A DNA stretch of 64,000 nucleotides, taken from an uncultured Candidatus Melainabacteria bacterium. Its GTDB lineage: Bacteria > Cyanobacteriota > Vampirovibrionia > Gastranaerophilales > Gastranaerophilaceae. Both the position numbers and the translations under genes were made by a program. The notes under the pieces are model-generated. The model searched no databases. It had not been told where the DNA came from and saw nothing but the letters and a program-made list of their open reading frames with translations. The DNA lies in contig CAKVIG010000001.1 in the NCBI GenBank assembly GCA_934754515.1, positions 186,001 through 250,000 of the forward strand. The letters are read 5' to 3'. Shown here piece after piece: positions 7,213 through 17,300 of the stretch (position 1 is the first letter of the stretch; the number at the start of each line of letters is the position of its first letter).

Positions 7213-9351
7213 CTACTGTCCAACTGGCGCACTTGTTACAGGAATCGGTGCAAACTGCGCTTGCGGAGCTTCCACCCTTTCCTGTTTAACTTCAACCGTT
7301 GGAACTTCTTTTTTCTTCTGTATGATATCAGCAGGTTTTATGCTGTCAGGCTTAACCACAGCCGGTTGTTCATTATCCTTTTGAGCTTCTTCTTTTGCTT
7401 TGTCTTGTTTATCTAATTCTTTTTTGGCTGCATTTTGCGGAATAATTGAAACTCCTGCTGCTTTAAAAGGATTCAAGATAACTTCAGGATATTCAAAGTC
7501 AGCATTACCGTATTGTTCGGTTGCAACTGTCATAACATCCTTCCAAATAAGTGCAGGCACTGTACCACCTGTAATACCGCCCATTTGTGAGTTATCATCG
7601 TTGCCAACCCAAACACCTGTTACAACGTCAGGTGTAAATCCGATAAAGTATGCATCACGGCTATCGTCAGTTGTACCTGTTTTACCTGCGGCAGGTTTGC
7701 CGATATTTGCTGCACGACCTGTACCGTTTGTAATAACGGTTTTCATAATCGCAGTCATTGTTGCAGCAGTGTTAAGGTTTAGAACTTTGCTTGAGCGGGC
7801 TTTTTTAGCTTCATAAAGAATTGTTCCTCTTGAAGACTCAACTCTTTCGATAGCATAAGGTTCAACCTTGAAACCGCCGTTTGCAAACACACCGTAAGCT
7901 CTTGTCATTTCAAACAATTTAACACTGTTTGAGCCAAGCGAAATTGTGTAATCATAAGGAATTGGAGTTGTAATACCCATAACTCTTGCAAGTTGAATTA
8001 CGGCTCTAACACCTACTGATTCCATTAATCTTGCGGTACAAACGTTTGAAGATACCATCAAAGCTGTATAAAGAGGAATTGGACCTCTGTATTTGTTACC
8101 ATAGTTTTTAGGTGTCCAATCACCAGCTCTAAATGGCAAGTCGTCTATCATATCGTTTGGTGAATAACCTTTTTCAATTGCTGCCGTATAAATAAACGGT
8201 TTGAATGCAGAACCTGAAGGTCTTGCAGATTGTGTAACTCTGTCATATTGGCTCTTTGTATAATCTTTACCACCTGCGTAAACTAAGATTCTGCCGTCAA
8301 TAGGGCTGAATGAGAATACCGCAGCTTGGTTTTTATCTCTGTTTAATCCCCAAGCATTTAAGTTTTTAATAATCGCTTCGTTGGCTTTAACTTGTGCTTT
8401 GTAATTAAGCGTTGTAACTACTTTATAACCGCCGTTTACGATTTCATCTTCAGAGAAACCTAATTTCTGCAAATCTTTCATTACGTAATCGCAGAAATAA
8501 GGAGCTTTGTTTGTTGCATACATAACAGGCATGGTTGATAGTTTAATCGGTGATTTTTTTGCGTTTTCGTAAGTTTCTTTGTCAATGTATTTCATTTTGT
8601 ACATTCTCAAAAGAACCTGATTTCTACGTTTTTCAGCCAATTTAATATTGTTATAAGGTGAATAAACGGAAGGAGCTTGCGGAAGCCCTGCAATTAACGC
8701 CATTTCAGGAAGTGTTAATTGGTTAAGATTTTTGTTGAAATAAATTCTTGCAGCACCCTTAACACCATAAGCACCTGAACCCAAGTAAACATTGTTTAAA
8801 TACATTTCCAAAATCTTGTCTTTTGGAATAGTTTTTTCAATTTGCGCTGCAACTTGAAGTTCTTTTATTTTACGTGTAAAAGTTTTTTCGTTAGACAAGA
8901 ACAAAATTCTTGAAAGCTGTTGTGTAATTGTACTTGCACCTTGTACAACGTGACCGGCAAGCGCGTTAGCGACCATTGAACGGGCTAAACCAATCATGTC
9001 GTAACCGGGGTGAGAATAGAAATTCTTATCTTCTGTTGCAATCAACGCTTTTACAAGCTGTTCAGGAACTTCATTCAACTGAACGTTTGAATAAGTATAT
9101 CCCGCAAATGTTTTGATAACTTCTCCGTCTGACGCGCAGAAAGTCGTAACAATGTTTGGTTTAAGTGTATTCAAGTTTTTGATTGGCGGAAGTGACATTA
9201 AATAAAGTTTTAATGCAATCATGCCTGCCAAAAATACACCTAACGCAAAAACGACAAGCCCTGTAATCAGGCTTAACATCGGGTTATCGACCATAACTCT
9301 TTTTTTAGAATATCCACGTTTCCTGTTTTTAGGAATGCTGTAATTTCCCAT
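7213..9351 (-). CDS. mrcA: class A penicillin-binding protein (PBP1A family)
   Basis: 712 aa bifunctional peptidoglycan synthase. A short basic cytoplasmic tail is followed by one membrane segment (about 26-52). The GT51 transglycosylase domain has the catalytic Glu in ATEDKNFYSHPG (E107) and the QGASTITQQLSR motif (138-149). The transpeptidase domain has SxxK at S381-K384 (GSAFKP), SxN at 434-436 (SSN) and KTGT at 557-560. The last ~90 residues are a low-complexity Pro/Gln/Lys/Glu tail. It polymerises and cross-links glycan on the outer face of the cytoplasmic membrane. The ATG at 9351 lies upstream of the basic tail; no strong alternative start is seen. Confidence 0.95.
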   Translation of the reverse strand: MGNYSIPKNRKRGYSKKRVMVDNPMLSLITGLVVFALGVFLAGMIALKLYLMSLPPIKNLNTLKPNIVTTFCASDGEVIKTFAGYTYSNVQLNEVPEQLVKALIATEDKNFYSHPGYDMIGLARSMVANALAGHVVQGASTITQQLSRILFLSNEKTFTRKIKELQVAAQIEKTIPKDKILEMYLNNVYLGSGAYGVKGAARIYFNKNLNQLTLPEMALIAGLPQAPSVYSPYNNIKLAEKRRNQVLLRMYKMKYIDKETYENAKKSPIKLSTMPVMYATNKAPYFCDYVMKDLQKLGFSEDEIVNGGYKVVTTLNYKAQVKANEAIIKNLNAWGLNRDKNQAAVFSFSPIDGRILVYAGGKDYTKSQYDRVTQSARPSGSAFKPFIYTAAIEKGYSPNDMIDDLPFRAGDWTPKNYGNKYRGPIPLYTALMVSSNVCTARLMESVGVRAVIQLARVMGITTPIPYDYTISLGSNSVKLFEMTRAYGVFANGGFKVEPYAIERVESSRGTILYEAKKARSSKVLNLNTAATMTAIMKTVITNGTGRAANIGKPAAGKTGTTDDSRDAYFIGFTPDVVTGVWVGNDDNSQMGGITGGTVPALIWKDVMTVATEQYGNADFEYPEVILNPFKAAGVSIIPQNAAKKELDKQDKAKEEAQKDNEQPAVVKPDSIKPADIIQKKKEVPTVEVKQERVEAPQAQFAPIPVTSAPVGQ

Positions 9352-9380
9352 ATATACTCTTTATCCCTTCTATTTTTATT

Positions 9381-9486
9381 TTGGATTGCATCGTCGCACC
9401 TAATTGATATTTGCTCCTCGCAATGACTTGGCGTCTGAGTTCTGAGTGTGTTGTCATTGCGAGGGCGTTTAGCCCGTGGCAATCCA
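9381..9486. repeat. intergenic inverted repeat, GGATTGC/GCAATCC family
   Basis: Begins TTGGATTGC and ends GGCAATCCA, with CCTCGCAATGAC and GTCATTGCGAGGGCG inside as complementary segments. Related copies lie at 48464-48533 and 51477-51570. This is a second dispersed palindromic family, distinct from the CCCTCTCCC one. Confidence 0.7.
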
Positions 9487-9562
9487 TGTTATATTTCTAG
9501 GTTATAATATAGTTAATCTTATTTTATCAAAGAAATACAAATAACGGGGTTTTTACAAGGAA

Positions 9563-9964
9563 ATGTTAAGTTTTTTGACAATTTTAAAAAATGAATTCTT
9601 ATCGTATTTTGTACCTGAAAAAATGGAGTACAAAATTACGGGCAAATGCTTAAAGTGTGGTAAATGCTGTCGTTATATGTACAGCTTTGATACTTATACC
9701 ACAACGGATTTCAAGATTATGCAGTTTCTTTTCCCTGCATACAAAAGGTTTTATATCAGAGGAAAAGACGAAGAAGGTAATCTGATTTTCGCCTGCAAAT
9801 ACGTAACAGAAGACGGTTTGTGTTCTGTTTACGATAAGCGTTTGAAGATGTGTAGAAATTATCCTGCCAAGAAAATTTCTTACGCCGGAAAATTACACGA
9901 AGGTTGCGGTTATAAAGTTGAAGATAAGAGTTTTGAAAGTTATATGAAAAAAGAAAAGTTATAA
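9563..9964 (+). CDS. YkgJ-type cysteine cluster protein
   Basis: 133 aa. Contains the YkgJ/UPF0153 cysteine pattern: CLKCGKCCR near residue 29, then FACKY, LCSVYDKRLKMCRNYP and GCGYK. These cysteines are thought to bind zinc or an iron-sulfur cluster; the biochemical role in this family is unsettled. No signal peptide. The start ATG has AAGGAA directly before it. An internal start at MEYKITG is possible but less favoured. It precedes panE by about 40 bases. Confidence 0.8.
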   Translation: MLSFLTILKNEFLSYFVPEKMEYKITGKCLKCGKCCRYMYSFDTYTTTDFKIMQFLFPAYKRFYIRGKDEEGNLIFACKYVTEDGLCSVYDKRLKMCRNYPAKKISYAGKLHEGCGYKVEDKSFESYMKKEKL

Positions 9965-9970
9965 ATAACA

Positions 9971-9999
9971 TTCAAAAACTCAACTATTTAATATATAAT
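9971..9999 (+). promoter_or_regulatory. probable promoter of panE with leaderless start
   Basis: TTCAAA at 9971-9976 and TATAAT at 9994-9999 are separated by 17 bases. Transcription would begin at or next to the ATG at 10006, and no ribosome-binding site precedes that ATG. Confidence 0.5.
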
Positions 10000-10005
10000 A
10001 TTGGC

Positions 10006-10878
10006 ATGAAAAAAATTCTTATTTGTGGTCTAGGTGCAGTCGGATTGACCTATGCGGTCAAGTTTAAAAGCAGCTCTGAATTAAAAATTTTAGTGGATGA
10101 AGAACGTTATAAACGTTACACGCAAAATAAACCCGTATTTAACGGTGTTGAACAAATGTTTGACTACATTTTGCCGAGTGATAAATCTTTTCAACCGGAT
10201 TTAATTATTATTGCTGTTAAAGCGCAAGGCTTGGAAAGTGCGATTGAAAATATTAAGAATTTTGTTCATAAAGATGTAATAATTATTTCACTTCTTAATG
10301 GAATCTCTTCAGAGGAGAAAATTCAAGAAACTTATACGGATGCAAAAGTGTTAAAATCTTATTTTATCGGACACAGTGCAGTAAGAAACGGAAATTCTGT
10401 AACTCAAGATGGAGTTGGAGAAATTGTTGTAGAAAAATCTTCTAAGCTTAAAGAAATATTTGACGAGTTTAAAATCAATTATAAAATGCCTGATGATATT
10501 GTTTATTCCATGTGGTTAAAATATACAATGAATTTGTTTTCTAATCAGGTTTCCGCGATTTTGAATATGAGTTTTGGAGAGCTAAAACGAAATAATGCAT
10601 TCATTGATTTTGCAAAAAAAATAATTGCTGAAGTCAGATTAATTGCAGAAAAAAAAGGAGTGAAAAACCTTGAAAATTTAGAAAAAGACGCGCTCGATTT
10701 TTTGCAAAAAATGTGTGATGAAGGTAAAACATCCATGTTGCAAGATGTTCTTGCAGGGCGAAAAACTGAGGTAGAGATTTTTGCAGGTGAAATAATAAGA
10801 CTTGGTAATTTGTATGGAATTCCGACTCCTTGCAACCAAGTTTTGTATGATTTAATCAAAATAGTGGAGGAAAGATGA
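10006..10878 (+). CDS. panE: 2-dehydropantoate 2-reductase (ketopantoate reductase)
   Basis: 290 aa, usual size. N-terminal Rossmann fold with ILICGLGAVGLTYA for NADPH; ApbA/PanE C-terminal helical domain with WLKYTMNLFSNQVSAI and the GRKTEVEIFAGEI stretch near 250-262, matching the conserved GRxTEIDxLNG region. Catalyses NADPH reduction of ketopantoate to pantoate in pantothenate and CoA synthesis. Overlaps the next gene by four bases (ATGA), so the two are translationally coupled. No SD is present, consistent with a leaderless mRNA. Confidence 0.85.
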   Translation: MKKILICGLGAVGLTYAVKFKSSSELKILVDEERYKRYTQNKPVFNGVEQMFDYILPSDKSFQPDLIIIAVKAQGLESAIENIKNFVHKDVIIISLLNGISSEEKIQETYTDAKVLKSYFIGHSAVRNGNSVTQDGVGEIVVEKSSKLKEIFDEFKINYKMPDDIVYSMWLKYTMNLFSNQVSAILNMSFGELKRNNAFIDFAKKIIAEVRLIAEKKGVKNLENLEKDALDFLQKMCDEGKTSMLQDVLAGRKTEVEIFAGEIIRLGNLYGIPTPCNQVLYDLIKIVEER

Positions 10879-11561
10879 ATATAGCGTTTATTCCTGTGCG
10901 TGGTGGCAGTAAATCAATTCCGCTCAAAAATATTAAAGAACTAAATGGCAAACCGCTTGTTTATTGGACCGTAAAATCCGCAAATGACGCAAAATGTATT
11001 GATAAAGTTGTTGTTGCAACTGATAGCAGCGAAATAAAAACGGTTGTCAAAAGTTTTAATATGCCAAAAGTCGAACTTTATGCTAGAGATGCTCAAAACG
11101 CCACCGATACAGCTTCAACCGAAAGCGTTATGCTTGAATATATCAATAAATCCGATTTAAAAAAGGATGATAATTTCTTTTTAATCCAAGCAACTTCACC
11201 AATGCTGAAAGCCGAACATATTGATGGTATGTTTGAGTATTTTCAAAAAAGTGAAGCAGACTCAATTTTTTCAGGCGTTGTAGAAAAACAATTTCATTGG
11301 CAAATAACTAACAGTCAACAGAATTTGGTCGAACCCGTAAATTACGATTATCGTAATCGCCCAAGACGTCAGGAGTTTGAAGGTTTGGTTGCCGAAAATG
11401 GTGCTTGTTATATTAATTCCGTTAAAAATATTTTGTGCGATAAATGTAGACTATCAGGCAATATAACTTATTATGAATTGCCATTATATACTTCTTATGA
11501 AATTGATGAAGAAGCGGATTGGAAAATTGTTGAAACCTTGATGGACAAATTCGGATATTAA
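10875..11561 (+). CDS. acylneuraminate cytidylyltransferase-family CMP-sugar synthetase
   Basis: 228 aa. Starts MNIAFIPVRGGSKSIPLKN, the nucleotide-binding signature of CMP-sugar synthetases (NeuA/PseF/LegF group), followed by GKPLVYWTVKSA, VVATDSSEI and FLIQATSPM. It should transfer CMP from CTP to a nonulosonic acid such as sialic, legionaminic or pseudaminic acid, preparing it for surface or flagellin glycosylation; which sugar cannot be read from the sequence. The preceding panE overlaps by ATGA. No other nonulosonate genes are in the window, so the partners must be elsewhere. Confidence 0.8.
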   Translation: MNIAFIPVRGGSKSIPLKNIKELNGKPLVYWTVKSANDAKCIDKVVVATDSSEIKTVVKSFNMPKVELYARDAQNATDTASTESVMLEYINKSDLKKDDNFFLIQATSPMLKAEHIDGMFEYFQKSEADSIFSGVVEKQFHWQITNSQQNLVEPVNYDYRNRPRRQEFEGLVAENGACYINSVKNILCDKCRLSGNITYYELPLYTSYEIDEEADWKIVETLMDKFGY

Positions 11562-11676
11562 ATTTTTATAATGCTTATACCTTCAAAATTATTAACAACT
11601 TTCCAAAAAAAAATATTTGGTGTAAAATGTCTAAGTAAATCGTAATATTAGAAGGACAGTCGTTTTTTGACTGAAT

Positions 11677-12549
11677 GTGGATATGACAATACAAGAATGG
11701 TTCGATAAGCGAAAAGAAGCTCAAATCGAAAGACGAGCTAAGGATATGAAAGGGATTGATGTTGAAACTCCTGAACTTTGGACGAAATGCGTTCATTGTG
11801 ATACTCAAATCCTAAAATCAGAATTAGAAGATAATATGATGGTATGCCCTCATTGTGACTACCATTTCAGAATAAATGCAAAAACGAGAATTAACCAATT
11901 GTTCGATAAAGATTCTTTTGTAGAATTTTTCAAAAATGTTCAACCTTGTGACCCTTTGAACTTTGTTGATACAGAATCTTATGCAGAACGCTTGAAAAAA
12001 GCACATGAAAAAACAGGTCTGGACGAAGCTGTTATTACAGGTGTCGGAACAATTGAAGGTCACAAAATCGCAGCAGCCGTTATGGATTTTGCTTATATGG
12101 GCGGTTCAATGGGCAGTGTAGTTGGCGAAAAAGTTACAAGAATTATGGAAAAAGCTTTGGAACTTAAGCTTCCAATGCTTGCAATTACATCATCAGGCGG
12201 TGCAAGAATGCAAGAAAGTGCATTGAGTCTTATGCAGATGGCTAAAACTTCTTGCGCGGTTGCAAAATTGGATGAAGCAGGACTTCTTTACATTAACTTA
12301 TTAACAGAACCTACATTTGGCGGTATTACTGCAAGTTTTGGTACTTTAGGCGATATCATTATTGCAGAACAAGGCGCAAGAATCGGTTTTGCAGGAAGAA
12401 GAGTTATTGAACAAACAATCAGACAGAAACTTCCTGATGATTTCCAAACAGCAGAATATTTGCTAAAATTTGGTCAAGTAGATATTGTGTCTAAGAGAAA
12501 GAATTTAAGAAAAACACTTGCTAATATTTTAGACATTCACGGGGTATAG
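11677..12549 (+). CDS. accD: acetyl-CoA carboxylase carboxyltransferase subunit beta
   Basis: 290 aa. N-terminal zinc ribbon with CVHC and CPHC, then the crotonase-fold carboxyltransferase with GGSMGSVVGEK and SSGGARMQES for acyl-CoA binding. With AccA it forms the A2B2 carboxyltransferase that makes malonyl-CoA. Two starts are possible, GTG at 11677 and ATG at 11683; neither has a good SD and the difference is two residues. The stop is two bases before accA, so the pair is one operon. accB/accC are not in this window. Confidence 0.95.
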   Translation: MDMTIQEWFDKRKEAQIERRAKDMKGIDVETPELWTKCVHCDTQILKSELEDNMMVCPHCDYHFRINAKTRINQLFDKDSFVEFFKNVQPCDPLNFVDTESYAERLKKAHEKTGLDEAVITGVGTIEGHKIAAAVMDFAYMGGSMGSVVGEKVTRIMEKALELKLPMLAITSSGGARMQESALSLMQMAKTSCAVAKLDEAGLLYINLLTEPTFGGITASFGTLGDIIIAEQGARIGFAGRRVIEQTIRQKLPDDFQTAEYLLKFGQVDIVSKRKNLRKTLANILDIHGV

Positions 12550-12551
12550 AA

Positions 12552-13508
12552 ATGGCAGTAGTATTAGATTTTGAAAAACCTATTGTAGAAATACAGAATA
12601 AAATTGATGAATTAAAGAAAATGAGCGAAGAATCAGGAATGGATTTGAATAATCAAATCGAAACATTTGAACAACAAGCTCAAGATTATAAAAAGGAGTT
12701 GTATTCTAAATTGAAACCTTCACAAAAATTACAAATCGCAAGACATCCTGAAAGACCTAAATTTTTAGATTATGTGAACTTGATGTGCGATGAATTTATC
12801 GAACTTCATGGGGACAGAGAAGGAATGGATGATAGAGCTATTATTGGCGGAATTGCGAAAATTGATGGCAAACCTTTAATGATTATCGGTATTCAAAAAG
12901 GTAGAAATACAAAAGAAAACTTGGAATACAATTTTGGTATGCCACAACCTCAAGGTTACAGAAAAGCTTTGAGATTGTTTAACCACGCAAACAAATTTAA
13001 TCTACCTATTGTAACTTTGATTGACACCCCTGGGGCTTATCCTGGAATTAAAGCTGAAGAAACAGGTCAAGGTGTTGCAATTGCGGTGAACTTAAGAGAA
13101 ATGGCTAAATTGAATGTGCCGATTATTTCTATTATCACCGGCGAAGGTTGCAGCGGCGGTGCTTTAGGTTTGGCTGTGGCTAACAGAGTGATGATGCTTG
13201 AACATGCTTATTATACAGTAATCTCGCCTGAAGGTTGTGCTTCAATTCTTTGGAGAGATGCAGCAAGATTTGCAGATGCAGCGGAAGCTTTGAAAATCAC
13301 ATCAAAAGACTTGTTGGAATTTGATATCATTGATGAAGAAATTTCTGAGCCGTTAGGCGGTGCGCATACAGATTATGCAGAAGTTACTAATAACATGAAA
13401 TCTTCGATTGTGAATGCGCTCGATGAACTTTCTAAAAAATCATCAGAAGAATTACGTAACGAAAGATACGACAAATTCCGCAAGATGGGAAGATTTGTAG
13501 AAGCATAA
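12552..13508 (+). CDS. accA: acetyl-CoA carboxylase carboxyltransferase subunit alpha
   Basis: 318 aa, standard length. An N-terminal helical segment precedes the carboxyltransferase fold with RPKFLDYVNLMCDEFIELHGDR, PQPQGYRKALRL, TLIDTPGAYPG and GEGCSGGALGLAVANRV. Partner of AccD in making malonyl-CoA for fatty acid synthesis. Immediately downstream of accD in the same operon and followed by a good rho-independent terminator. Confidence 0.96.
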   Translation: MAVVLDFEKPIVEIQNKIDELKKMSEESGMDLNNQIETFEQQAQDYKKELYSKLKPSQKLQIARHPERPKFLDYVNLMCDEFIELHGDREGMDDRAIIGGIAKIDGKPLMIIGIQKGRNTKENLEYNFGMPQPQGYRKALRLFNHANKFNLPIVTLIDTPGAYPGIKAEETGQGVAIAVNLREMAKLNVPIISIITGEGCSGGALGLAVANRVMMLEHAYYTVISPEGCASILWRDAARFADAAEALKITSKDLLEFDIIDEEISEPLGGAHTDYAEVTNNMKSSIVNALDELSKKSSEELRNERYDKFRKMGRFVEA

Positions 13509-13525
13509 AAGATTTTTAAAATTGT

Positions 13526-13562
13526 AAAAATGTACGCGTAAATATTTGAGCGTACATTTTTT
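13526..13562 (+). terminator. terminator of accDA
   Basis: AAAATGTACGC pairs with GCGTACATTTT across a 13-base loop and is followed by T-rich sequence. Confidence 0.75.
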
Positions 13563-13616
13563 ATTTGTTTTTGAAATTACTACTTGCATTTTATTTTTTA
13601 TATGCAAAAATAGGAT

Positions 13617-14309
13617 ATGGAATTAAAGTGTAATTTTAACCCTTATTATCGTAATAATTATGCCCAACCCCCAAGACCAACGGGCAACAGCTTTCGCGGG
13701 TATGCGCTTATGGATAAAGCGAGTGAAAGTGCGGATATATTTATGAGAAGACCGGTTGCAGAGAGAAGTGCGACCGGTCTTCGTGGTCTAATGTGTAAAG
13801 TTAAGCAATACTCAAAAAATTATGTTAAAAACATTGAACATACATACGACCACAAAATAGTATTTGCAATGATTGAAAAAGAATTATTCGGTAAAAATTC
13901 AATTGATAGTTTAACCCATGATGCGGATAAATTAATCTTGTATATGCTTGGTTTCCCAAAATCATTTGTATCGAAATGGCATAGAGAACATTCCGTTCAT
14001 CACATTGAAAGTGGCAAAAAAGCTAATTTGAGAAGCATGATTTGTGATAATATTGCTTCTTCACCTGAATTTAAACCTGAAAAGAAACAATCTTTGAGAG
14101 AATATTACAATTCTTCCCAAGAACTTCAAAGTGTAAAAGGATTTGGTGAACTTTTAGAAAAATATAATTATGGTGAAAATTTGAATTTTACGGAATTGAA
14201 AGCAAGAAAGAATGTTAAATTTCATGGTTTTATTGGAATGGCATTTGCCACATTAAGAACTTTGGCATTATTATTAAAAAGTGGAATTGAAAGTTCCATG
14301 ACAATATAA
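13617..14309 (+). CDS. hypothetical protein with N-terminal FxG tag
   Basis: 230 aa, not assigned to a family. The first 28 residues are Asn/Pro-rich and end in NSFRG (F26), a variant of the NFQG tag found on many proteins in this window. The middle contains HDADKL at about 100 and HREHSVHH around 125, a His/Asp pattern that could bind metal as in HD-like proteins, but the domain is not established. C-terminal 25 residues include a hydrophobic segment (GFIGMAFATLRTLALLL). No signal peptide. Short-spaced AGGAT before ATG. Flanked by terminators on both sides, so it is a single-gene unit. Confidence 0.7.
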   Translation: MELKCNFNPYYRNNYAQPPRPTGNSFRGYALMDKASESADIFMRRPVAERSATGLRGLMCKVKQYSKNYVKNIEHTYDHKIVFAMIEKELFGKNSIDSLTHDADKLILYMLGFPKSFVSKWHREHSVHHIESGKKANLRSMICDNIASSPEFKPEKKQSLREYYNSSQELQSVKGFGELLEKYNYGENLNFTELKARKNVKFHGFIGMAFATLRTLALLLKSGIESSMTI

Positions 14310-14345
14310 ATTATTTAGTGTTTAGAATGGGTAGTTATTGAATTT

Positions 14346-14375
14346 AAAAAAGGCACTCAATTGAGTGCCTTTTTT
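14346..14375. terminator. bidirectional terminator
   Basis: A perfect palindrome AGGCACTCAATTGAGTGCCT with A-run on the left and T-run on the right. It serves the tagged gene on + and the AsmA-like gene on -. Confidence 0.85.
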
Positions 14376-14378
14376 ATT

Positions 14379-17300
14379 TTATTCTTCGTCCTTATCAAAC
14401 AAATGTCTTACTTTGTATTTAAGCGTTTGTTTTTCGGCTTCCAATGCTTCATGCTCTTGAACTGCCTGTTCAATTGTTTCAGCCTCGCTGCCTTCAACCG
14501 GTTCAGGAATTGAGTTTACATAATCAACAGCATCCTGATATTGAGTTTCAGTTGCAAGCCACTTGAATGATTTAATAAGTGTCAATGGTTTTGCAGCGTC
14601 ACCTCTTACTACAAGTTGGAATTTAGTAGCCGAATTATCTACGTATTTATTAGAAAAACTTGGAATAATTGCCATCTCATCTTCTGGAACCATTTCACAG
14701 AAAATAGAAAAAGCTTTAGCAGTTACAACATTCAAGCTTGCAGCACTGTTAATCAAGTTAGCAGGGTTGATTGCACCTATTGGTCCAAGCAAATTTGAAA
14801 CAAGCGATGCCATTCTTGCACGAACTTTCATGTCAGCATAATTTCTTAAAATATCGAAATCGCCAAAAATATGTAAACTTAAAATATTACCTAATGATGT
14901 AATTGGTTCGATATGACAAATGCCATTGTTAAAACTCAAATTTCCATTTAATTCAGAAAAATGAGTTGTATCAATCGTTGTAAGTCCGCTAATTACACCA
15001 CCTAAAGCTGTTTGGAAGAATTGAGATTCGCGGATGTTTTCTGCAATAATCAAGTTTTCCAATTTGCCGAATGGACCGAATTGACCATCTTTAACTGAAA
15101 AATCAACATTTCCTTTTAAGCTCTTTACTTGTTCTTCATAAGTTGCACCTTTTAAAGAAATATCAGTGCTGAAGCTTGCAGTACCTGAAAGTGTATCTTT
15201 CATATTAGCACCGTCTAAAAGAGCTTGCTCAACGTCAATTCCTTGTCCATTGACACGGATGTTCAAAAGTGTAGTAATCAAGTTCATTGAAATGTTACCG
15301 TTTACGCGACCTTTGAACACATTTGTTCTCAAGTTTCTCAAGTAGAAAATGTTTCTGGCAAGAGAAATTCTGCCTGTCGTGTTTCTTACGTCAATGTTGC
15401 CTGAAATTATTCTTGCAAAGTTAATAGAACCGTTTCTTACTATAACAGGAATATCTGCGCTTGCACTTGAAGCAGACGAAGCTGAACCACTGCTTTGCGG
15501 AACGTATTTCATAGCCTTATCACTAACGTTCATTAACTTATCAACATTCATATATCTTGAATTAACGTCAAGGTTAAGAATATTCAAAACGCTTGAAGGA
15601 AGCAGACTAACTGTTCCTTGTGCTTGGATATCAGAGCCGTTTAGAAGTAAATCTTGAACATCAAAATCAGCTTCGTGGCCTCTGAATTTCAAACCTGCGT
15701 TTCTCAAAGTCAACATCAATTCAGGAATTGAAAGATTTGTTACCGTGAATCCGCCTCTTAATCTAGGGTTTGAAGTTTCGCCGAACACAAATGCTCTGCC
15801 TGAAACATCAAAATTAGATTGAGGGAATACATGAACTTTTCCGTTTAAAGCCTTTGGCATAGTGATTTTTAGAAGATTTATTCTTTCTCCCGCAATCGTA
15901 CCGTCTACGCCTAAAATTTCGTTTAAGTGAACAACCTCGTTGCCTTCTTCATCCACTGTAACGTTTCTTGTAAACAAACCTGTTTTCTTGATTTTAATTC
16001 TGTTAGGTTTAAAGTCTACAACTGTCTGTAAAGAAGTATTTGCACCGCTAACGTTTGAAAAATCAACAGGTGTAATAAAGTTTGATTTGTCGGCTAAAGC
16101 TTGAGCAAAAAGAGTTTGCTTGTGCTTGTCACCGTCAAAAGTTACTTTTACAGGAATTGTGCCGTTTGAGTGAATATATGGTTTGAATTCACGTCCGAAA
16201 AGTTTGATTAAATCATCGGTGTGAATGTTGCCATAAGTTGTGAAACTCAACGATTTCAATTTGTTATAATCAATTACACTACCTGCGTAATTCAATGTTG
16301 ATTTGTCGTTAAACAAAATCTTATTGTCGCCGATAGTTATATTATTATCTGCCAATTCCAAGTTGAATTCTGGAACAGCAATTCTTGATTTTGTTTGTGG
16401 AAGCGATAAAGCAAAATCGCTGTTGTTAATTTTTCCGGCGAGAGCATTATCTTGCAAGAAAAATTCACCATTCAAGTTGTTGTTTGTAACAACCATGTTT
16501 TTGTCTGAAATATTTAAGTTTGCAAGAGCGAATTTAGCAGCTGCAACAGCTTTCTTTAATTCACCTTTCAAACCTAAATCGAAAGACGCATTGCCTGATT
16601 TAAAGTTGTATGCGTTTCTGATTTCTCTTGGCGCAAATGCGTTAAATAAAACAGGCAAAGGTATTTTTTTCGCGCTTACATTGATATCGGCAACTGATTT
16701 TTCGTCGATTTTACCGTCAATCGTAATTGGTTGATTGCCGACCAATAAGCTTGAGTTTCTTATATCAAGCACATTGTTGTCAAGTTTAATGTTTACATTA
16801 GCCTTAGAAATTACGTTACCGATGTTTCTAACGCTCAAACCGCCGTCTTTAACCAAAATTGAACCTGTTGAAGTTAATTTCTTGAAGTTTGTTTTGATGT
16901 AGCAATCAGCTTGCAATGCTCCTGTTGCTTTAATTTGAGCCAATTCATTATAAATATGTAATGAATCCATAAACGCTTTTGATAGGATAATCAAGTCGTT
17001 AAACTTGATATCAGCCGTTTTGATGCTCATATCCATTTTCGGATGGTGACCGTAGTTTAATTTACCCAAAAGTTGGATATTTTGATTTTGCGCTGCATAA
17101 ATATTTGTATCCAAATCTACGTTTGAGCCGAAAGTCTTTGCTCTCAAGTAGCTTTCAGGCAATTTTAGGTTGCCGACTTTCAAACTAATATTATTAATAT
17201 CAAAATGACCATAAGAAGTTAAATTGTCATTATGATTTCTTATACGCAATTTTGTATCAAGATTTGCTTTCAAATTGTAATTTCTGTACATAGTAACAGG

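Noticed and set aside
9273..9482. Minus-strand frame overlapping the start of PBP1A
   Set aside because: It is made largely of the intergenic GGATTGC palindrome and overlaps a certain gene in another frame.
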